A stretch of DNA of 64,000 nucleotides from Mahella australiensis 50-1 BON (GCF_000213255.1 NC_015520.1:186001-250000), one strand, 5' to 3'. Numbered from the stretch's first letter, positions 48,285 to 57,634 are shown. The notes: a model not told the origin generated them from the letters alone. Made by a program: numbers and translations.

Positions 48285-49133
48285 ATGCGCTGGGATAAGA
48301 CCAACGTAAAAAAAGCCGTTTATATAATAATAGGGGCATTTATATACGCCATAGGCATAAATGCCTTTTTAGTGCCCCAGCGATTTTTGACAGGGGGCTT
48401 CGCCGGTATAGCTATGCTGCTTTATTATCTGGTCAAATGGCCGGTGGGCGTCACTGTATTCATAATGAATATACCTCTATTCGCACTGTCGTTTAAGTAT
48501 ATAAGCGGCAGATTTGTCATATTCAGCCTTATAGGTATGATAGCCTTATCCGCTTGCCTGTCGCTGACCGAGGGATGGGCTATGCATCTGGAAGACCCTC
48601 TCCTGGCATCGATATTCGGCGGCGCCATAGCGGGGCTGGGCACAGGCATAGTGCTGCGCCAACGCGGCTCGCTGGGCGGTACCGACATCATATCGGTGCT
48701 CATAAACAAATACTTCTCATTCGATATAGGTACCATCACCGCCATACTGAACGGCATCATACTGGTGGCGGCCCTCATAGCCTCCGACATAACGGTAGTG
48801 CTGTATTCGGCTGCATCCATATTCGTTTCATCGCAGTTTATAGACGGCGTGCAGGCCGGTTTAAACAGGCGCAAGACCGCCTTCATAGTCACCGACCACC
48901 CGGACGAAATAGCCGCGCGCATAATAGAGAAGATGCACCGCGGCGTCACATTTCTGCACGGGGAGGGCGCATATACCCACCAACAAAAGAAGATCATATA
49001 CTGCGATGTGACCACTATGGAGGTGGCGCGCCTGAAGGAAATAGTCAAAAAGATAGACGACCAGGCCTTCATGACCATAATGGATGCCAGAGAGGTGCTG
49101 GGGCAAGGCTTCAGCCTGGAGGATTCGTTTTAA
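48285..49133 (+). CDS. YitT family membrane protein (DUF161/DUF2179)
   Basis: 282 aa. Five or so hydrophobic helices (for example AVYIIIGAFIYAIGINAFLV, GIAMLLYYLVKWPVGV, LGTGIVLRQRGSLGGTDIIS) are followed by a C-terminal cytoplasmic DUF2179 domain (GVTFLHGEGAYTHQQKKIIY). The biochemical function of YitT proteins is unknown. GAGGAAGGG precedes the ATG. It is part of the tightly packed gene run. Confidence 0.93.
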   Translation: MRWDKTNVKKAVYIIIGAFIYAIGINAFLVPQRFLTGGFAGIAMLLYYLVKWPVGVTVFIMNIPLFALSFKYISGRFVIFSLIGMIALSACLSLTEGWAMHLEDPLLASIFGGAIAGLGTGIVLRQRGSLGGTDIISVLINKYFSFDIGTITAILNGIILVAALIASDITVVLYSAASIFVSSQFIDGVQAGLNRRKTAFIVTDHPDEIAARIIEKMHRGVTFLHGEGAYTHQQKKIIYCDVTTMEVARLKEIVKKIDDQAFMTIMDAREVLGQGFSLEDSF

Positions 49134-49147
49134 GGAAGGAGATATCT

Positions 49148-49840
49148 ATGGGCAATATATACGGATTTATAGGGTTTATGCTGCAAGCGTTCTTTAAGCG
49201 CAGCGAGAAACTGTATACGTGGTTTTATAAGCAAGCCGTGAAACACCATACCACAAATGCCTACGCCCTATTATCATACGGCATTATAAAGCTCAATGAA
49301 GGCGATTATCAGACAGCCGATGAGCTTTTCAAACAGGTCTTAAAGAAGAAAAAGCTCAATTGGACCATAGACAAAATAGCCCGTGTGGACCGCGCGCTCA
49401 CACAGTGGAAGCTCGGCAATCTGGACAGGGCCATAGAAATACTGGAGGCGGTATGCCAGGAATACGAGCGGGCCGATAGCTTTGCTACACTGGCATATTT
49501 TTATATATTGAAGGGCGACTATGAAAAGGCTGCACTGTATAATGAAAAGGCGCTGGAGGAAGAAGAGGATCACCCGCCGGCGCTGGATAATTACGGCCAG
49601 ATGTATTACAGGCAGGGCGATTACGAGAAGGCCAAAGAATACTTCCAAAAAGCATTGGACAAGAAACCGAATCTGCCCGATTCGCTGTACTATATGGGCT
49701 GCATAGCCGCGGAGCAGGGCCGGCGCGACGAGGCTTTGGAGTACCTTAACAAGGCTTTGCAGTCCCCTATACGCCCTCTCAATACCGTAACCCGCCAACA
49801 GATAGAGGATAAGCTCAAAGAACTGAGCGAAGGAGAGTAG
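49148..49840 (+). CDS. TPR-repeat protein, membrane-anchored
   Basis: A 230-aa protein with a hydrophobic N-terminus (MGNIYGFIGFMLQAFF) and about five tetratricopeptide repeats; clear ones are NAYALLSYGIIKLNEGDYQ, YEKAALYNEKALEEEEDHP and YEKAKEYFQKALDKKPNLP. TPRs bind partner proteins. GAAGGAGA precedes the ATG. It follows YitT by 14 nt. No specific role can be assigned. Confidence 0.88.
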   Translation: MGNIYGFIGFMLQAFFKRSEKLYTWFYKQAVKHHTTNAYALLSYGIIKLNEGDYQTADELFKQVLKKKKLNWTIDKIARVDRALTQWKLGNLDRAIEILEAVCQEYERADSFATLAYFYILKGDYEKAALYNEKALEEEEDHPPALDNYGQMYYRQGDYEKAKEYFQKALDKKPNLPDSLYYMGCIAAEQGRRDEALEYLNKALQSPIRPLNTVTRQQIEDKLKELSEGE

Positions 49841-49845
49841 GGCCT

Positions 49846-50055
49846 ATGGAGGCATCCGAATTCCAATTGGGCGATATCGTGCAGATGAAGAAACCCCATC
49901 CATGTGGCGGCAATGAATGGGAGATAACCAGGGTAGGGGTGGACTTCAAAATAAAGTGCTTGAAATGCGGCCGCACGGTCATGCTGCCGCGTTGGGAATT
50001 TGAGAAAAAGACAAAGAAAAAGCTCGGGCATAAAGAGGAGGAGAGCGATGGGTAG
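49846..50055 (+). CDS. DUF951 family protein
   Basis: A 69-aa protein with the DUF951 pattern DIVQMKKPHPCGGNEWEITR and KCLKCGRTVMLPRWEFEKK. The two Cys-containing turns may bind a metal. It is widespread in Firmicutes, with unknown function. It begins 5 nt after the TPR gene and overlaps nagA by 8 nt. Confidence 0.95.
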   Translation: MEASEFQLGDIVQMKKPHPCGGNEWEITRVGVDFKIKCLKCGRTVMLPRWEFEKKTKKKLGHKEEESDG

Positions 50056-51208
50056 GACAATACTGAAGGGCGGCCGTATATTCACCGGTCGGGCATTTGT
50101 GGAAGGCGGAGCGGTGTTGATAGACGGCGGTCGCATAAAAGCCGTATACGACCGCAGCGACCAATGCGAGACCAGGCCGGGTGACGATGTGAGGGATATA
50201 GACGGCATGATAGCCGCGCCGGGGTTTGTGGATATACACATACACGGGGCCATGGGCTGCGACGCTATGGACGGCACATATGATGCCATAGACACCATAG
50301 CGCGTGCCATAGCCTCGAGGGGCACCACGTCGTTTCTCGTTACCACAATGACGGCATCGATAGACGATACGTACAATGCGATAGTGGCGGCGGGGCGTGC
50401 CATGAAGAGGGGCACATCCGGCGCTCAGGTTCTGGGCGTGCATATGGAAGGCCCGTTTATAAACGCCGATCACAAGGGAGCCCAGATGGAATCGCTCATA
50501 CTTCCTCCGTCGATGGATGCCTATCGTTCCATGACGGGGGAATACGGGCATATTGTAAAGCGCGTAACGTTGGCGCCTGAAGTGGAAGGGGCTCTCGAGA
50601 TAAGCCGTTATCTGCATAAGAACGGCATACTGGTATCGGCGGGGCATACCGGCGCGTCATACGACGAGATGCGGCGGGCATATGACGCGGGGGTAACCCA
50701 CACCACCCACCTTTTTAACGGCATGAATCCGATCCATCACAGGGAGCCCGGCGCGCCCGGCGCGGCATTGACGCAGGACGGTTGGACGGTGGAGGTAATA
50801 GCCGATACGGTGCACCTGCATCCGGCCATACTGAAGATGGCGTGGCTGTGCAAGGGGGCCGACCGATGTGCCCTTGTCACCGATGCTATAGAGGCGACGC
50901 TGGTGGGCGACGGCGTGTACGAGCTGGGTGGGCAGAAGGTTATCGTAAAGGGCGGTCAGGCCAGATTGGAGGCCGGGAATCTCGCCGGCAGCACGCTGAC
51001 GCTGGATAAGGCCGTAAAGAACATTGTGGAGGCGGCCGGCATACCGCTGGCCGATGCGCTCAAGATGGCATCGCTGACGCCGGCCGGGCTCATAGGTGCA
51101 GACGGCCGCAAGGGGTGCATAGAACAGGGCTATGACGCCGACATCGTGCTTCTGGATGAGGCCGACCTCTCGGTAAATGGTGCCATGATAGCCGGAAAAT
51201 GGCACTGA
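50048..51208 (+). CDS. nagA: N-acetylglucosamine-6-phosphate deacetylase
   Basis: 386 aa, amidohydrolase superfamily. It removes acetate from GlcNAc-6-phosphate in amino-sugar recycling (EC 3.5.1.25). HIHGAMGCDAMDG, the metal glutamate in GVHMEGPFI, the histidines in SAGHTGAS and TTHLFNGMNPIHHREPG, and catalytic D279 in LVTDAIEA are present. ATG 50048 follows GGAGGAG and lies inside the end of the DUF951 gene. No nagB is adjacent. Confidence 0.96.
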   Translation: MGRTILKGGRIFTGRAFVEGGAVLIDGGRIKAVYDRSDQCETRPGDDVRDIDGMIAAPGFVDIHIHGAMGCDAMDGTYDAIDTIARAIASRGTTSFLVTTMTASIDDTYNAIVAAGRAMKRGTSGAQVLGVHMEGPFINADHKGAQMESLILPPSMDAYRSMTGEYGHIVKRVTLAPEVEGALEISRYLHKNGILVSAGHTGASYDEMRRAYDAGVTHTTHLFNGMNPIHHREPGAPGAALTQDGWTVEVIADTVHLHPAILKMAWLCKGADRCALVTDAIEATLVGDGVYELGGQKVIVKGGQARLEAGNLAGSTLTLDKAVKNIVEAAGIPLADALKMASLTPAGLIGADGRKGCIEQGYDADIVLLDEADLSVNGAMIAGKWH

Positions 51209-51245
51209 TGTAGCGCGGTATGCGGCTAAAGGAGATGATTTTGCG

Positions 51246-52214
51246 ATGGTCCGTGCCTTTATATACGACAAAGGGTCGGGATTAAAGGAAACCGAAAATA
51301 CCGATGAGATGATAGAGGTTTTCGCCGAACAGCGAAAGATCATGTGGGTGGATATTGACCGCCCCAGCGACGAAGAAGCGCGGATATTGGACGATGGATT
51401 TCACTTCCATCCACTGGCTGTAGAGGATTGCTTGCATGACCTTCAGCGGCCTAAGCTGGACAATTATGAAGGTTACTTTTTCGCCGTCATGCACGCTGTC
51501 GTGGCGGCTGATAAACGCGTGCGGGTCAGGGCAGGCGAGTTCGACATGTTCGCTTCGCAGCGCTATGTTGTCACATTTCATAAAGACGAGCTTAAATTCG
51601 TGAACGCGACGATGGATGTTTACAGGAAAAATCCGGCGCTTTTTGAGAAGGGCACCGACTTTATCGTATATAACCTAATGGACGCGCTTGTCGACGAATA
51701 TTTCCCGCTGCTCGACGATATCGACGAGCGCTTGAACCGCATAGAGGGGCGCATATTCAAAAAGCCGGATCAGAGCGTGCTCAACGACCTGTTCAAGCTG
51801 CGCCGCGGCATCACGCGCATCAGGCGTATGATATCGCCGCAGCGCGATATAGTAAACCTTATGCTGAGGCACGACTTCGAGTACATGAGCGATGAGAGCC
51901 GCGCATACTTCATGGATGTGTATGACCATCTCATGCGCCTGTTCGATATGGCCGACCTCTATCACGACATGATATCCACCTCTATGGACGCTTACCTGTC
52001 CAGCGTATCCAACAGCATGAACAGTGTCATGAAGGTGCTGACTGTCATCACCACCATCATGATGCCGCTGAGCGTCATCACCGGCATATACGGCATGAAT
52101 TTCGAATATATGCCCGAACTCAAATGGCGTTACGGCTATCTGTGGGCATGGGGGCTAATGGCCGCGTCGGTGGCAGCCATGGTGATATACATACGCCGCA
52201 AGCATTGGTTGTGA
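51246..52214 (+). CDS. corA: CorA-type magnesium/divalent cation channel
   Basis: 322 aa. A large N-terminal cytoplasmic domain and a long stalk helix (LNDLFKLRRGITRIRRMISP) are followed by two C-terminal membrane helices separated by the signature YGMNFEYMPE. The C-terminus is basic (RRKHWL), as expected for CorA pentamers. AAAGGAGATG precedes the start by a long spacing. A decayed relative of its 3' end lies at 34590-34799. Confidence 0.96.
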   Translation: MVRAFIYDKGSGLKETENTDEMIEVFAEQRKIMWVDIDRPSDEEARILDDGFHFHPLAVEDCLHDLQRPKLDNYEGYFFAVMHAVVAADKRVRVRAGEFDMFASQRYVVTFHKDELKFVNATMDVYRKNPALFEKGTDFIVYNLMDALVDEYFPLLDDIDERLNRIEGRIFKKPDQSVLNDLFKLRRGITRIRRMISPQRDIVNLMLRHDFEYMSDESRAYFMDVYDHLMRLFDMADLYHDMISTSMDAYLSSVSNSMNSVMKVLTVITTIMMPLSVITGIYGMNFEYMPELKWRYGYLWAWGLMAASVAAMVIYIRRKHWL

Positions 52215-52308
52215 GCGCCGCCTCATCCACAAAATGGCCGTTGCAAAAGAGGTACTTATGTGTTAATCTGATATGGAAAATAAAAAATACAGAATTGAGG
52301 TGGGTTTC

Positions 52309-53361
52309 ATGCCTGTAAAATTAGGTATAATAGGTTATGGCGGTATGGCCAGGTGGCATCATAAGAACGCATCCAAGATCGACGGCGTCGACGTGATAGC
52401 AGCGTATGACATAGATGCCAGGATGGTAAAAGAGGCCGAGGAAAATGGATTGCGCGGCTACCGCGCATTGAATGAATTTCTGGCCGATAAAGATATAAAC
52501 ACCGTGTTGGTGGCCACGCCCAACCATGTGCACAAAGAATTGGCCATAGCGGCCATGGACGCCGGCAAAAACGTTATCGTGGAAAAGCCGGTGGCATTGT
52601 CGGTGGCCGAGCTGGATGAGATGATAGCGGCCTCGGAGAAAAATCACGTGCTGTTCACCGTGCATCAGAACAGGCGCTGGGATAGGGATTACCGTATCAT
52701 GCGCAAGGCTGTCGAGGATGGGCTGCTGGGCGACGTGTACACCATAGAATCCCGGGTGCATGGCTGCGGCGGCACTATGTACGGCTGGCGCGCCTATAAA
52801 AAATACGGCGGCGGTATGCTCTATGACTGGGGAGTGCACCTCATCGACCAGATACTTTACATGATGCCTTCTAAGGTGGAGTCGGTATATGCCAGGCTGT
52901 TCAGCATAGTCAATCCCGATGTCGACGATTACTTCAAAGTGCTGCTCAATTTCGGCAGCGGCCTGACAGCCCAGATAGAGGTGGGCACCATGTGCCTGGA
53001 GTCGCTGCCGCGCTGGTTTGTGTGCGGCAATAGGGGTGCCTTACATATAGACGATTTCGAGGCAAAAAGCGGCAGCATAACCAGCCTGAATAAATTGGCC
53101 GACGAGGTGCCGGCGGAGGTAATAGATACGCCGTCGGGGCCCACCCGTCTTTTTGCCCCGCGACCGGAGGATGCTACCGATCATCTTGAGCTGCCCGAGG
53201 TAAACGTCTCCTGGACCGAATTCTATGAAAACGTCCGCGATGTTATAGATGGCAAGGCGGAGCTCATAGTCAAACCGTCCGAGGTGCGCTACACTATGTC
53301 GGTCATAGAGGCGGCATTTAAATCGCACGAGACAGGCCAAGCGGTCAAGATGAAGTATTGA
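52309..53361 (+). CDS. Gfo/Idh/MocA family oxidoreductase
   Basis: 350 aa. The N-terminal Rossmann domain has GIIGYGGMARWHH for NAD(P) and the EKPV motif (NVIVEKPVALSVAELDEM). A C-terminal substrate domain follows, with a conserved Gly/Trp/His stretch (GGGMLYDWGVHLIDQ) that usually carries the catalytic histidine. It probably oxidises or reduces a sugar or cyclitol. GAGGTGGG points to ATG 52309, not 52273. Its stop codon overlaps the start of the next gene (TGATG), so the two proteins may act together. Confidence 0.93.
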   Translation: MPVKLGIIGYGGMARWHHKNASKIDGVDVIAAYDIDARMVKEAEENGLRGYRALNEFLADKDINTVLVATPNHVHKELAIAAMDAGKNVIVEKPVALSVAELDEMIAASEKNHVLFTVHQNRRWDRDYRIMRKAVEDGLLGDVYTIESRVHGCGGTMYGWRAYKKYGGGMLYDWGVHLIDQILYMMPSKVESVYARLFSIVNPDVDDYFKVLLNFGSGLTAQIEVGTMCLESLPRWFVCGNRGALHIDDFEAKSGSITSLNKLADEVPAEVIDTPSGPTRLFAPRPEDATDHLELPEVNVSWTEFYENVRDVIDGKAELIVKPSEVRYTMSVIEAAFKSHETGQAVKMKY

Positions 53362-54821
53362 TGGACGCTTTGGAGAGCAGGTTTACAGGATGTTTGATAG
53401 GGGCTGCGGTAGGCGATGCCTTCGGCATGCCCCTTGAATTTTTGTCGCATGATGACATAAAGCGCATATACGGCGGTCCGGTGACCGATATGTCGCCTCC
53501 CGGTCCGCGTTCCCCGTACCGGCATCTGACAAAAGGCCAATACACCGACGATACGCAGATGATGATGGCGCTGGCCCAGGCCATAATAGAGGCCGGATTC
53601 CCCGACCCGTATATCATAGCCGAGAAATTTGTAGAATGGTATCATTCCCCGGGAAATAACAGGGGGCCTGGTGTCGGATGCATGCAGGCCTGTCGAAAAT
53701 TGTCGCAAGGTGAGTGCTGGGATAGGGCAGGATCGGATAGCGCCGGCAATGGGGCCGCCATGCGCGTCATGCCGGTGGCGCTCATGTACCACGGTGATAC
53801 GGCTCGCATCATGGAATTTGCGCGCCAGCAGAGCATCATAACGCACAGGGATGAGCGCGCAATAGAAGGCGCTCAGCTCATAGCGCTGGCTGTAGATTAC
53901 CTTCTCGACGGCAAAGACCCTTCCGACCTTATAACGTATCTTCTGCCCTATGCTGCCATGGGGGAAATAAGACAGCAGCTATTGAAGGTGCGGGCATTGC
54001 TCGAGCTCAAAGCCGACAGCGAGGGGGTATTCTCACATATGGCCAGCCTCGGCACGTCGGGCTATATAGTGCATACCATGGGGGCTGCTTTGTATGCCTT
54101 CCTGCACAGCCCGTATGACTTCGGGCAGGTTGTCGTCACCGCTGCCAACGCCGGGGACGACGCTGATACAACAGCATGCATAGCCGGAGCATTGGCCGGC
54201 GCATGCAACGGATTTGAAGCCATACCGGCATCGTGGGTGGAGGCGTTGGAGGACCATGACTGCATATATGCCATGGCGCAGAGGCTCTACAGCCTTTACA
54301 TGAATCCTTACAAACCGGTGCCCGATATGCTTGACTACGGCCTCAAAGCGGTATTTGTCGGATTCAATCCCGGGCTCACATCCGCTAAAGAGGGCCACTA
54401 CTACGCCTACGCAGGCAATCACTTCTGGAAGCTCTTATATGAGGCCGGCATACTGCCCGAACCTTTGAGCGCCAAGGACGACAGGCGCATGTTGGAATTC
54501 GGCTACGGCATGATAGACATAGTCAAATACCCCACGCGCTCGGCATCCGAAATCACTGCTCAGCAGTACCAGCAGGGCAGGCAGCGTCTGCTCAGGGCGC
54601 TGCAACAATACAGGCCCAGGCTCGTGTGTTACAACGGTAAGACCATATACGCCAGGCTCACCGGCGCTAAAAAAGTGGAGTACGGCTTGCAGCCATACAG
54701 CGCGGTGGAGGGCGTTACGGACTTCGTGGCCATATCATCCAGCCCGGCCAATGCGGTGCCTTACGCCGAAAAACTGCAGTGCTATAGGCAATTAGCCGAT
54801 ATAATAAAAAAGATAAATTGA
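53361..54821 (+). CDS. ADP-ribosylglycohydrolase fused to Mug/TDG-type DNA glycosylase
   Basis: 486 aa with two enzyme domains. Residues 1 to about 310 are an ADP-ribosylglycohydrolase (DraG/ARH type) with the two metal-binding sites complete: T62-D63-D64 in QYTDDTQMM and D266-D267-A-D269-T270 in AGDDADTTA. GAAVGDAFGMPLEF and GNGAAMRVMP also fit. Residues from about 323 are a Mug-type mismatch-specific uracil-DNA glycosylase: VFVGFNPGL, where N336 matches the catalytic Asn of E. coli Mug, HFWKLLYEAGI, and SSSPANAVPY as the second motif. Both halves look active. The start overlaps the upstream oxidoreductase stop. Such a fusion suggests removal of ADP-ribose coupled to base excision in DNA, which is inference. 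Confidence 0.92.
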   Translation: MDALESRFTGCLIGAAVGDAFGMPLEFLSHDDIKRIYGGPVTDMSPPGPRSPYRHLTKGQYTDDTQMMMALAQAIIEAGFPDPYIIAEKFVEWYHSPGNNRGPGVGCMQACRKLSQGECWDRAGSDSAGNGAAMRVMPVALMYHGDTARIMEFARQQSIITHRDERAIEGAQLIALAVDYLLDGKDPSDLITYLLPYAAMGEIRQQLLKVRALLELKADSEGVFSHMASLGTSGYIVHTMGAALYAFLHSPYDFGQVVVTAANAGDDADTTACIAGALAGACNGFEAIPASWVEALEDHDCIYAMAQRLYSLYMNPYKPVPDMLDYGLKAVFVGFNPGLTSAKEGHYYAYAGNHFWKLLYEAGILPEPLSAKDDRRMLEFGYGMIDIVKYPTRSASEITAQQYQQGRQRLLRALQQYRPRLVCYNGKTIYARLTGAKKVEYGLQPYSAVEGVTDFVAISSSPANAVPYAEKLQCYRQLADIIKKIN

Positions 54822-54842
54822 TAAATGAGAAAGGGGTACGCT

Positions 54843-55139
54843 ATGCCGAAGATAACATTTATGCCCGATAACGTGACGGTGGATGCGCCGGCGGGCAAAA
54901 CGCTGCTTGAGATAGCTATGGATAACGGTATAGAGGTGAGGCATGAATGCGGCGGCCATGGCATGTGCACCACGTGCAGATGCATAGTGCAAAAGGGCAG
55001 GGAGAACCTGTCAGAAGTCAATGAAAAAGAGAAGGAAAAACTGGGCGCCAAAGTGCTTATGAATTACCGCCTTTCATGCCAGACGGTGGTAAACGGCGAC
55101 GCTACGGTATTCGTAGCACGTTCTACACGACTGGATTGA
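54843..55139 (+). CDS. [2Fe-2S] ferredoxin
   Basis: A 98-aa plant-type ferredoxin. The cluster ligands are in CGGHGMCTTCRC and in RLSCQT near the C-terminus. AAAGGGG precedes ATG 54843; an upstream in-frame ATG (54825) overlaps that site and is not chosen. It carries electrons in the cytoplasm; the partner is unknown. It follows the glycohydrolase-glycosylase gene by 21 nt and may share its transcript. Confidence 0.93.
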   Translation: MPKITFMPDNVTVDAPAGKTLLEIAMDNGIEVRHECGGHGMCTTCRCIVQKGRENLSEVNEKEKEKLGAKVLMNYRLSCQTVVNGDATVFVARSTRLD

Positions 55140-55148
55140 GATTCCTGC

Positions 55149-55177
55149 TTGCCATTTGCCGCATAATATATTATAAT
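55149..55177 (+). promoter_or_regulatory. Promoter of the serS T-box leader
   Basis: TTGCCA (55149-55154), 17 bp, TATAAT (55172-55177). Transcription should start near 55184, just before the structured leader. Confidence 0.7.
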
Positions 55178-55183
55178 AAGAGC

Positions 55184-55358
55184 ATGATAGAGATAAACGC
55201 AGCGAAGGGGCATTCCACCCCGGAGCGGCCCGCGACGAGCGGGAACGGCAGGCTCCGTTATGGCCAGAAAGATGGCGGCATATGCCGCTAATACGGGTGG
55301 CACCGCGGGAGATAAGCTCTCGCCCCTGATGATTTGTCAGAGGCGGGGGCTTTTTTGA
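55184..55358 (+). ncRNA. T-box riboswitch leader of serS, compact
   Basis: GGGTGGCACCGCGG (55295-55308) is the conserved T-box antiterminator sequence that pairs with the acceptor end of uncharged tRNA. It is followed by a terminator: roughly 55314-55328 pairs with TCAGAGGCGGGGGC, then TTTTTT (to about 55356). Upstream are several hairpins, including GGAGC...GCTCC, CCCGC...GCGGG and GCGGC...GCCGC. By position it should sense tRNA-Ser and control the synthetase gene behind it. Only about 110 nt separate the presumed start from the T-box sequence, which is short for this class. The specifier codon could not be fixed. Confidence 0.88.
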
Positions 55359-55389
55359 TACATTTTTTAATAATGAAAGGATGGTATAT

Positions 55390-56664
55390 ATGCTGGATAT
55401 AAAACTGGTCAGAGAAAACCCGGACTTTGTAAAAGACGCCATAGCCAAGAAGAAAGACAAGGCCGATATAGACCGATTCCTCGAGGTGGACGAAAATAGG
55501 CGCCGGCTTTTGGCGCAGGCCGAGGAGATGCGCAGCCGCCGCAACGACGAATCCAGACGCATAGCCGAGATGAAACGCCGCGGCGAGGATGCCTCCGAGC
55601 TTATGGCCGATATGAAGGCGCTGTCTGATAAGATAAAGGCGCTGGACGACCAGATACGCGCGCTGGACGACGAACTGGAGGCTATACTGCTGACCATACC
55701 CAATATACCCCATCCCAGCGTGCCGGTGGGCGACAGCGAGGATGACAATGCCGAGATACGCCGCTGGGGGCAGCCGCGCGCATTTGCCTTTGAGCCAAAG
55801 GCGCACTGGGATATAGGGCAGGACCTAGGCATACTGGACTTCGAGGCGGCGGCCAGGGTATCGGGGGCGCGCTTCACCTTCTACAAAGGTGCAGGGGCCA
55901 GGCTGGAGCGCGCGCTGGTAAACCTTATGCTGGATATGCACACCCGCCAGCATGGATACGTGGAGGTATTCCCGCCGTTCCTGGTGCACAGGCGCAGCAT
56001 GGTAGGCACAGGGCAGCTACCCAAATTCGAAGACGATGCCTTCAAGACCGTCGACCCCGAGTACTTCCTCATACCCACGGCAGAGGTACCGGTCACCAAT
56101 ATGTACCGCGAGCTGATACTGGACGCCAAAGATTTGCCTATAAAGCATGTGGCGTACAGCGCTTGCTTCAGGGCCGAGGCAGGGGCGGCCGGGCGCGATA
56201 CCCGCGGCCTTATACGCCAGCACCAGTTTAACAAGGTGGAGCTGGTAAAATTCACGTTGCCCGAGGACTCATACGATGAGCTGGAGAAGCTGACGCACGA
56301 CGCCGAGGAGGTGTTGCAGGCCCTCGAGATACCCTACCGCGTGGTGGCCATATGCACGGCCGATCTCGGCTTCGCCGCAGCCAAAAAATACGATCTCGAG
56401 GTGTGGATGCCCAGCTATAACCGGTATGTCGAGATATCCTCGTGCAGCAACTTCGAGGACTTTCAGGCCCGCCGCGCCGGCATAAGGTATCGCCCGGCAC
56501 CTAAAGAAAAGCCGCGCTATGTCCATACGCTGAACGGTTCGGGCGTGGCCATAGGCCGCACCACCGCCGCCATACTCGAGAACTTCCAAAATGCCGACGG
56601 CACCGTCAGCATACCACCAGCCCTCGTGCCATACATGGGCACCGACAAAATATCGGGCATATAG
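55390..56664 (+). CDS. serS: Seryl-tRNA synthetase
   Basis: A 424-aa class II synthetase. The N-terminal helical arm (about 25-105), rich in Arg, Lys and Glu, binds the long variable arm of tRNA-Ser. The catalytic core has TAEVPVTN, motif 2 in [20 protein letters not shown] and motif 3 in [16 protein letters not shown]. The start ATG 55390 ([12 protein letters not shown]) follows GAAAGGA; the ATG 9 nt upstream lies too close to that site. It is controlled by the T-box immediately upstream. Confidence 0.98.
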   Translation: MLDIKLVRENPDFVKDAIAKKKDKADIDRFLEVDENRRRLLAQAEEMRSRRNDESRRIAEMKRRGEDASELMADMKALSDKIKALDDQIRALDDELEAILLTIPNIPHPSVPVGDSEDDNAEIRRWGQPRAFAFEPKAHWDIGQDLGILDFEAAARVSGARFTFYKGAGARLERALVNLMLDMHTRQHGYVEVFPPFLVHRRSMVGTGQLPKFEDDAFKTVDPEYFLIPTAEVPVTNMYRELILDAKDLPIKHVAYSACFRAEAGAAGRDTRGLIRQHQFNKVELVKFTLPEDSYDELEKLTHDAEEVLQALEIPYRVVAICTADLGFAAAKKYDLEVWMPSYNRYVEISSCSNFEDFQARRAGIRYRPAPKEKPRYVHTLNGSGVAIGRTTAAILENFQNADGTVSIPPALVPYMGTDKISGI

Positions 56665-56731
56665 CGGTTGTATAATGCATGTGCAAGGTATATAATAGCG
56701 GTGTAGCAAAAAAACGAAAGGGTGGTCTATT

Positions 56732-57499
56732 GTGCAAAAAGCGGTAGAGATAGTAAACCGGCGCGGCCAGACGCTGCGCGGCATGCTCCATGCGCCCGAT
56801 GGCGCGAGCGGCAAAGTGCCGATGGTGGCCATATACCACGGCTTCACCGGCAACAAGATGGAGCCGCACTTCATATTCGTGAAGCTCTCGCGTGCATTGG
56901 AGAAGAAAGGCATAGCATCGGTGCGCTTCGATTTTGCCGGCAGCGGTGAGAGCGACGGCGACTTCATCGATATGACAGTGTCGGGGGAAATAGACGATGC
57001 TCAGGATATACTCGACTATGCCCGCTCGCTGGAATTGGCCGATAAAGAACGCGCCGGCATAGTGGGCCTGAGCCTGGGCGGCGCCATAGCCAGCTCGGTG
57101 GCCGGCACGCAGCGCGATAAGGTGAAATCACTGGTGTTGTGGGCCCCGGCAGGGCATGTGTTAAAGAGGATGACCAACGATCCCGATGCCACAAAATCCA
57201 TGCAGGAGAAGGGCTATTTCGATTTGGGCGGCCTGCTCCTCGGCAAGGGTTTTGTCGACGACGTGGGCAGCGTGGATATATACGCCGACGCCGCATTGTA
57301 CGACAAAAAGGTGCTAATAGTGCATGGCAGCGGTGATCAGAGCGTGCCGCTTTACATATCGTCTGACGAATACGCCATGGTGTACGGCGACAGGATGGAG
57401 CTGCACGTCATAGAAGGCGCCGACCATACATTTAATAAGAAGGAATGGGAAGAGGAAGCGATAGGCGCAACAGTGGAATATTTGGTCAATACTTTGTAA
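56732..57499 (+). CDS. Alpha/beta hydrolase (esterase-like)
   Basis: A 255-aa single-domain serine hydrolase starting with GTG after AAAGGGTGG. YHGFTGNKMEPHF supplies the oxyanion region, GLSLGGAIASS the nucleophile serine, and the catalytic acid and histidine lie in HGSGDQSVP and GADHTFN. There is no signal peptide. Relatives include acyl and feruloyl esterases of Firmicutes, and the real substrate is not visible. A separate promoter was not found, and it lies 67 bp after serS. Confidence 0.9.
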   Translation: MQKAVEIVNRRGQTLRGMLHAPDGASGKVPMVAIYHGFTGNKMEPHFIFVKLSRALEKKGIASVRFDFAGSGESDGDFIDMTVSGEIDDAQDILDYARSLELADKERAGIVGLSLGGAIASSVAGTQRDKVKSLVLWAPAGHVLKRMTNDPDATKSMQEKGYFDLGGLLLGKGFVDDVGSVDIYADAALYDKKVLIVHGSGDQSVPLYISSDEYAMVYGDRMELHVIEGADHTFNKKEWEEEAIGATVEYLVNTL

Positions 57500-57600
57500 T
57501 AAACTCACACTATTTTTGTGAAAAATACTGTTGCCAAAAATGCCTGTGCATGGTAAAATGCTTAAGGATAGGCATGGTAGAATATTTTTCTAAAGTGTTA

Positions 57601-57628
57601 TTGACAAGCGTCCCCCATGGTTTATAAT
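57601..57628 (+). promoter_or_regulatory. Promoter of the S-layer protein gene
   Basis: TTGACA (57601-57606), 16 bp, TATAAT (57623-57628): a consensus strong promoter. The start would be near 57635, leaving a leader of about 256 nt before the ATG at 57891. Confidence 0.75.
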
Positions 57629-57634
57629 AGTATT

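Noticed and set aside
48554-49840. 428-codon frame that appears to fuse a shifted yitT reading with the TPR protein
   Set aside because: The first part is the yitT gene read in another frame (His/Arg-rich); the TPR protein has its own ATG and ribosome site at 49148.
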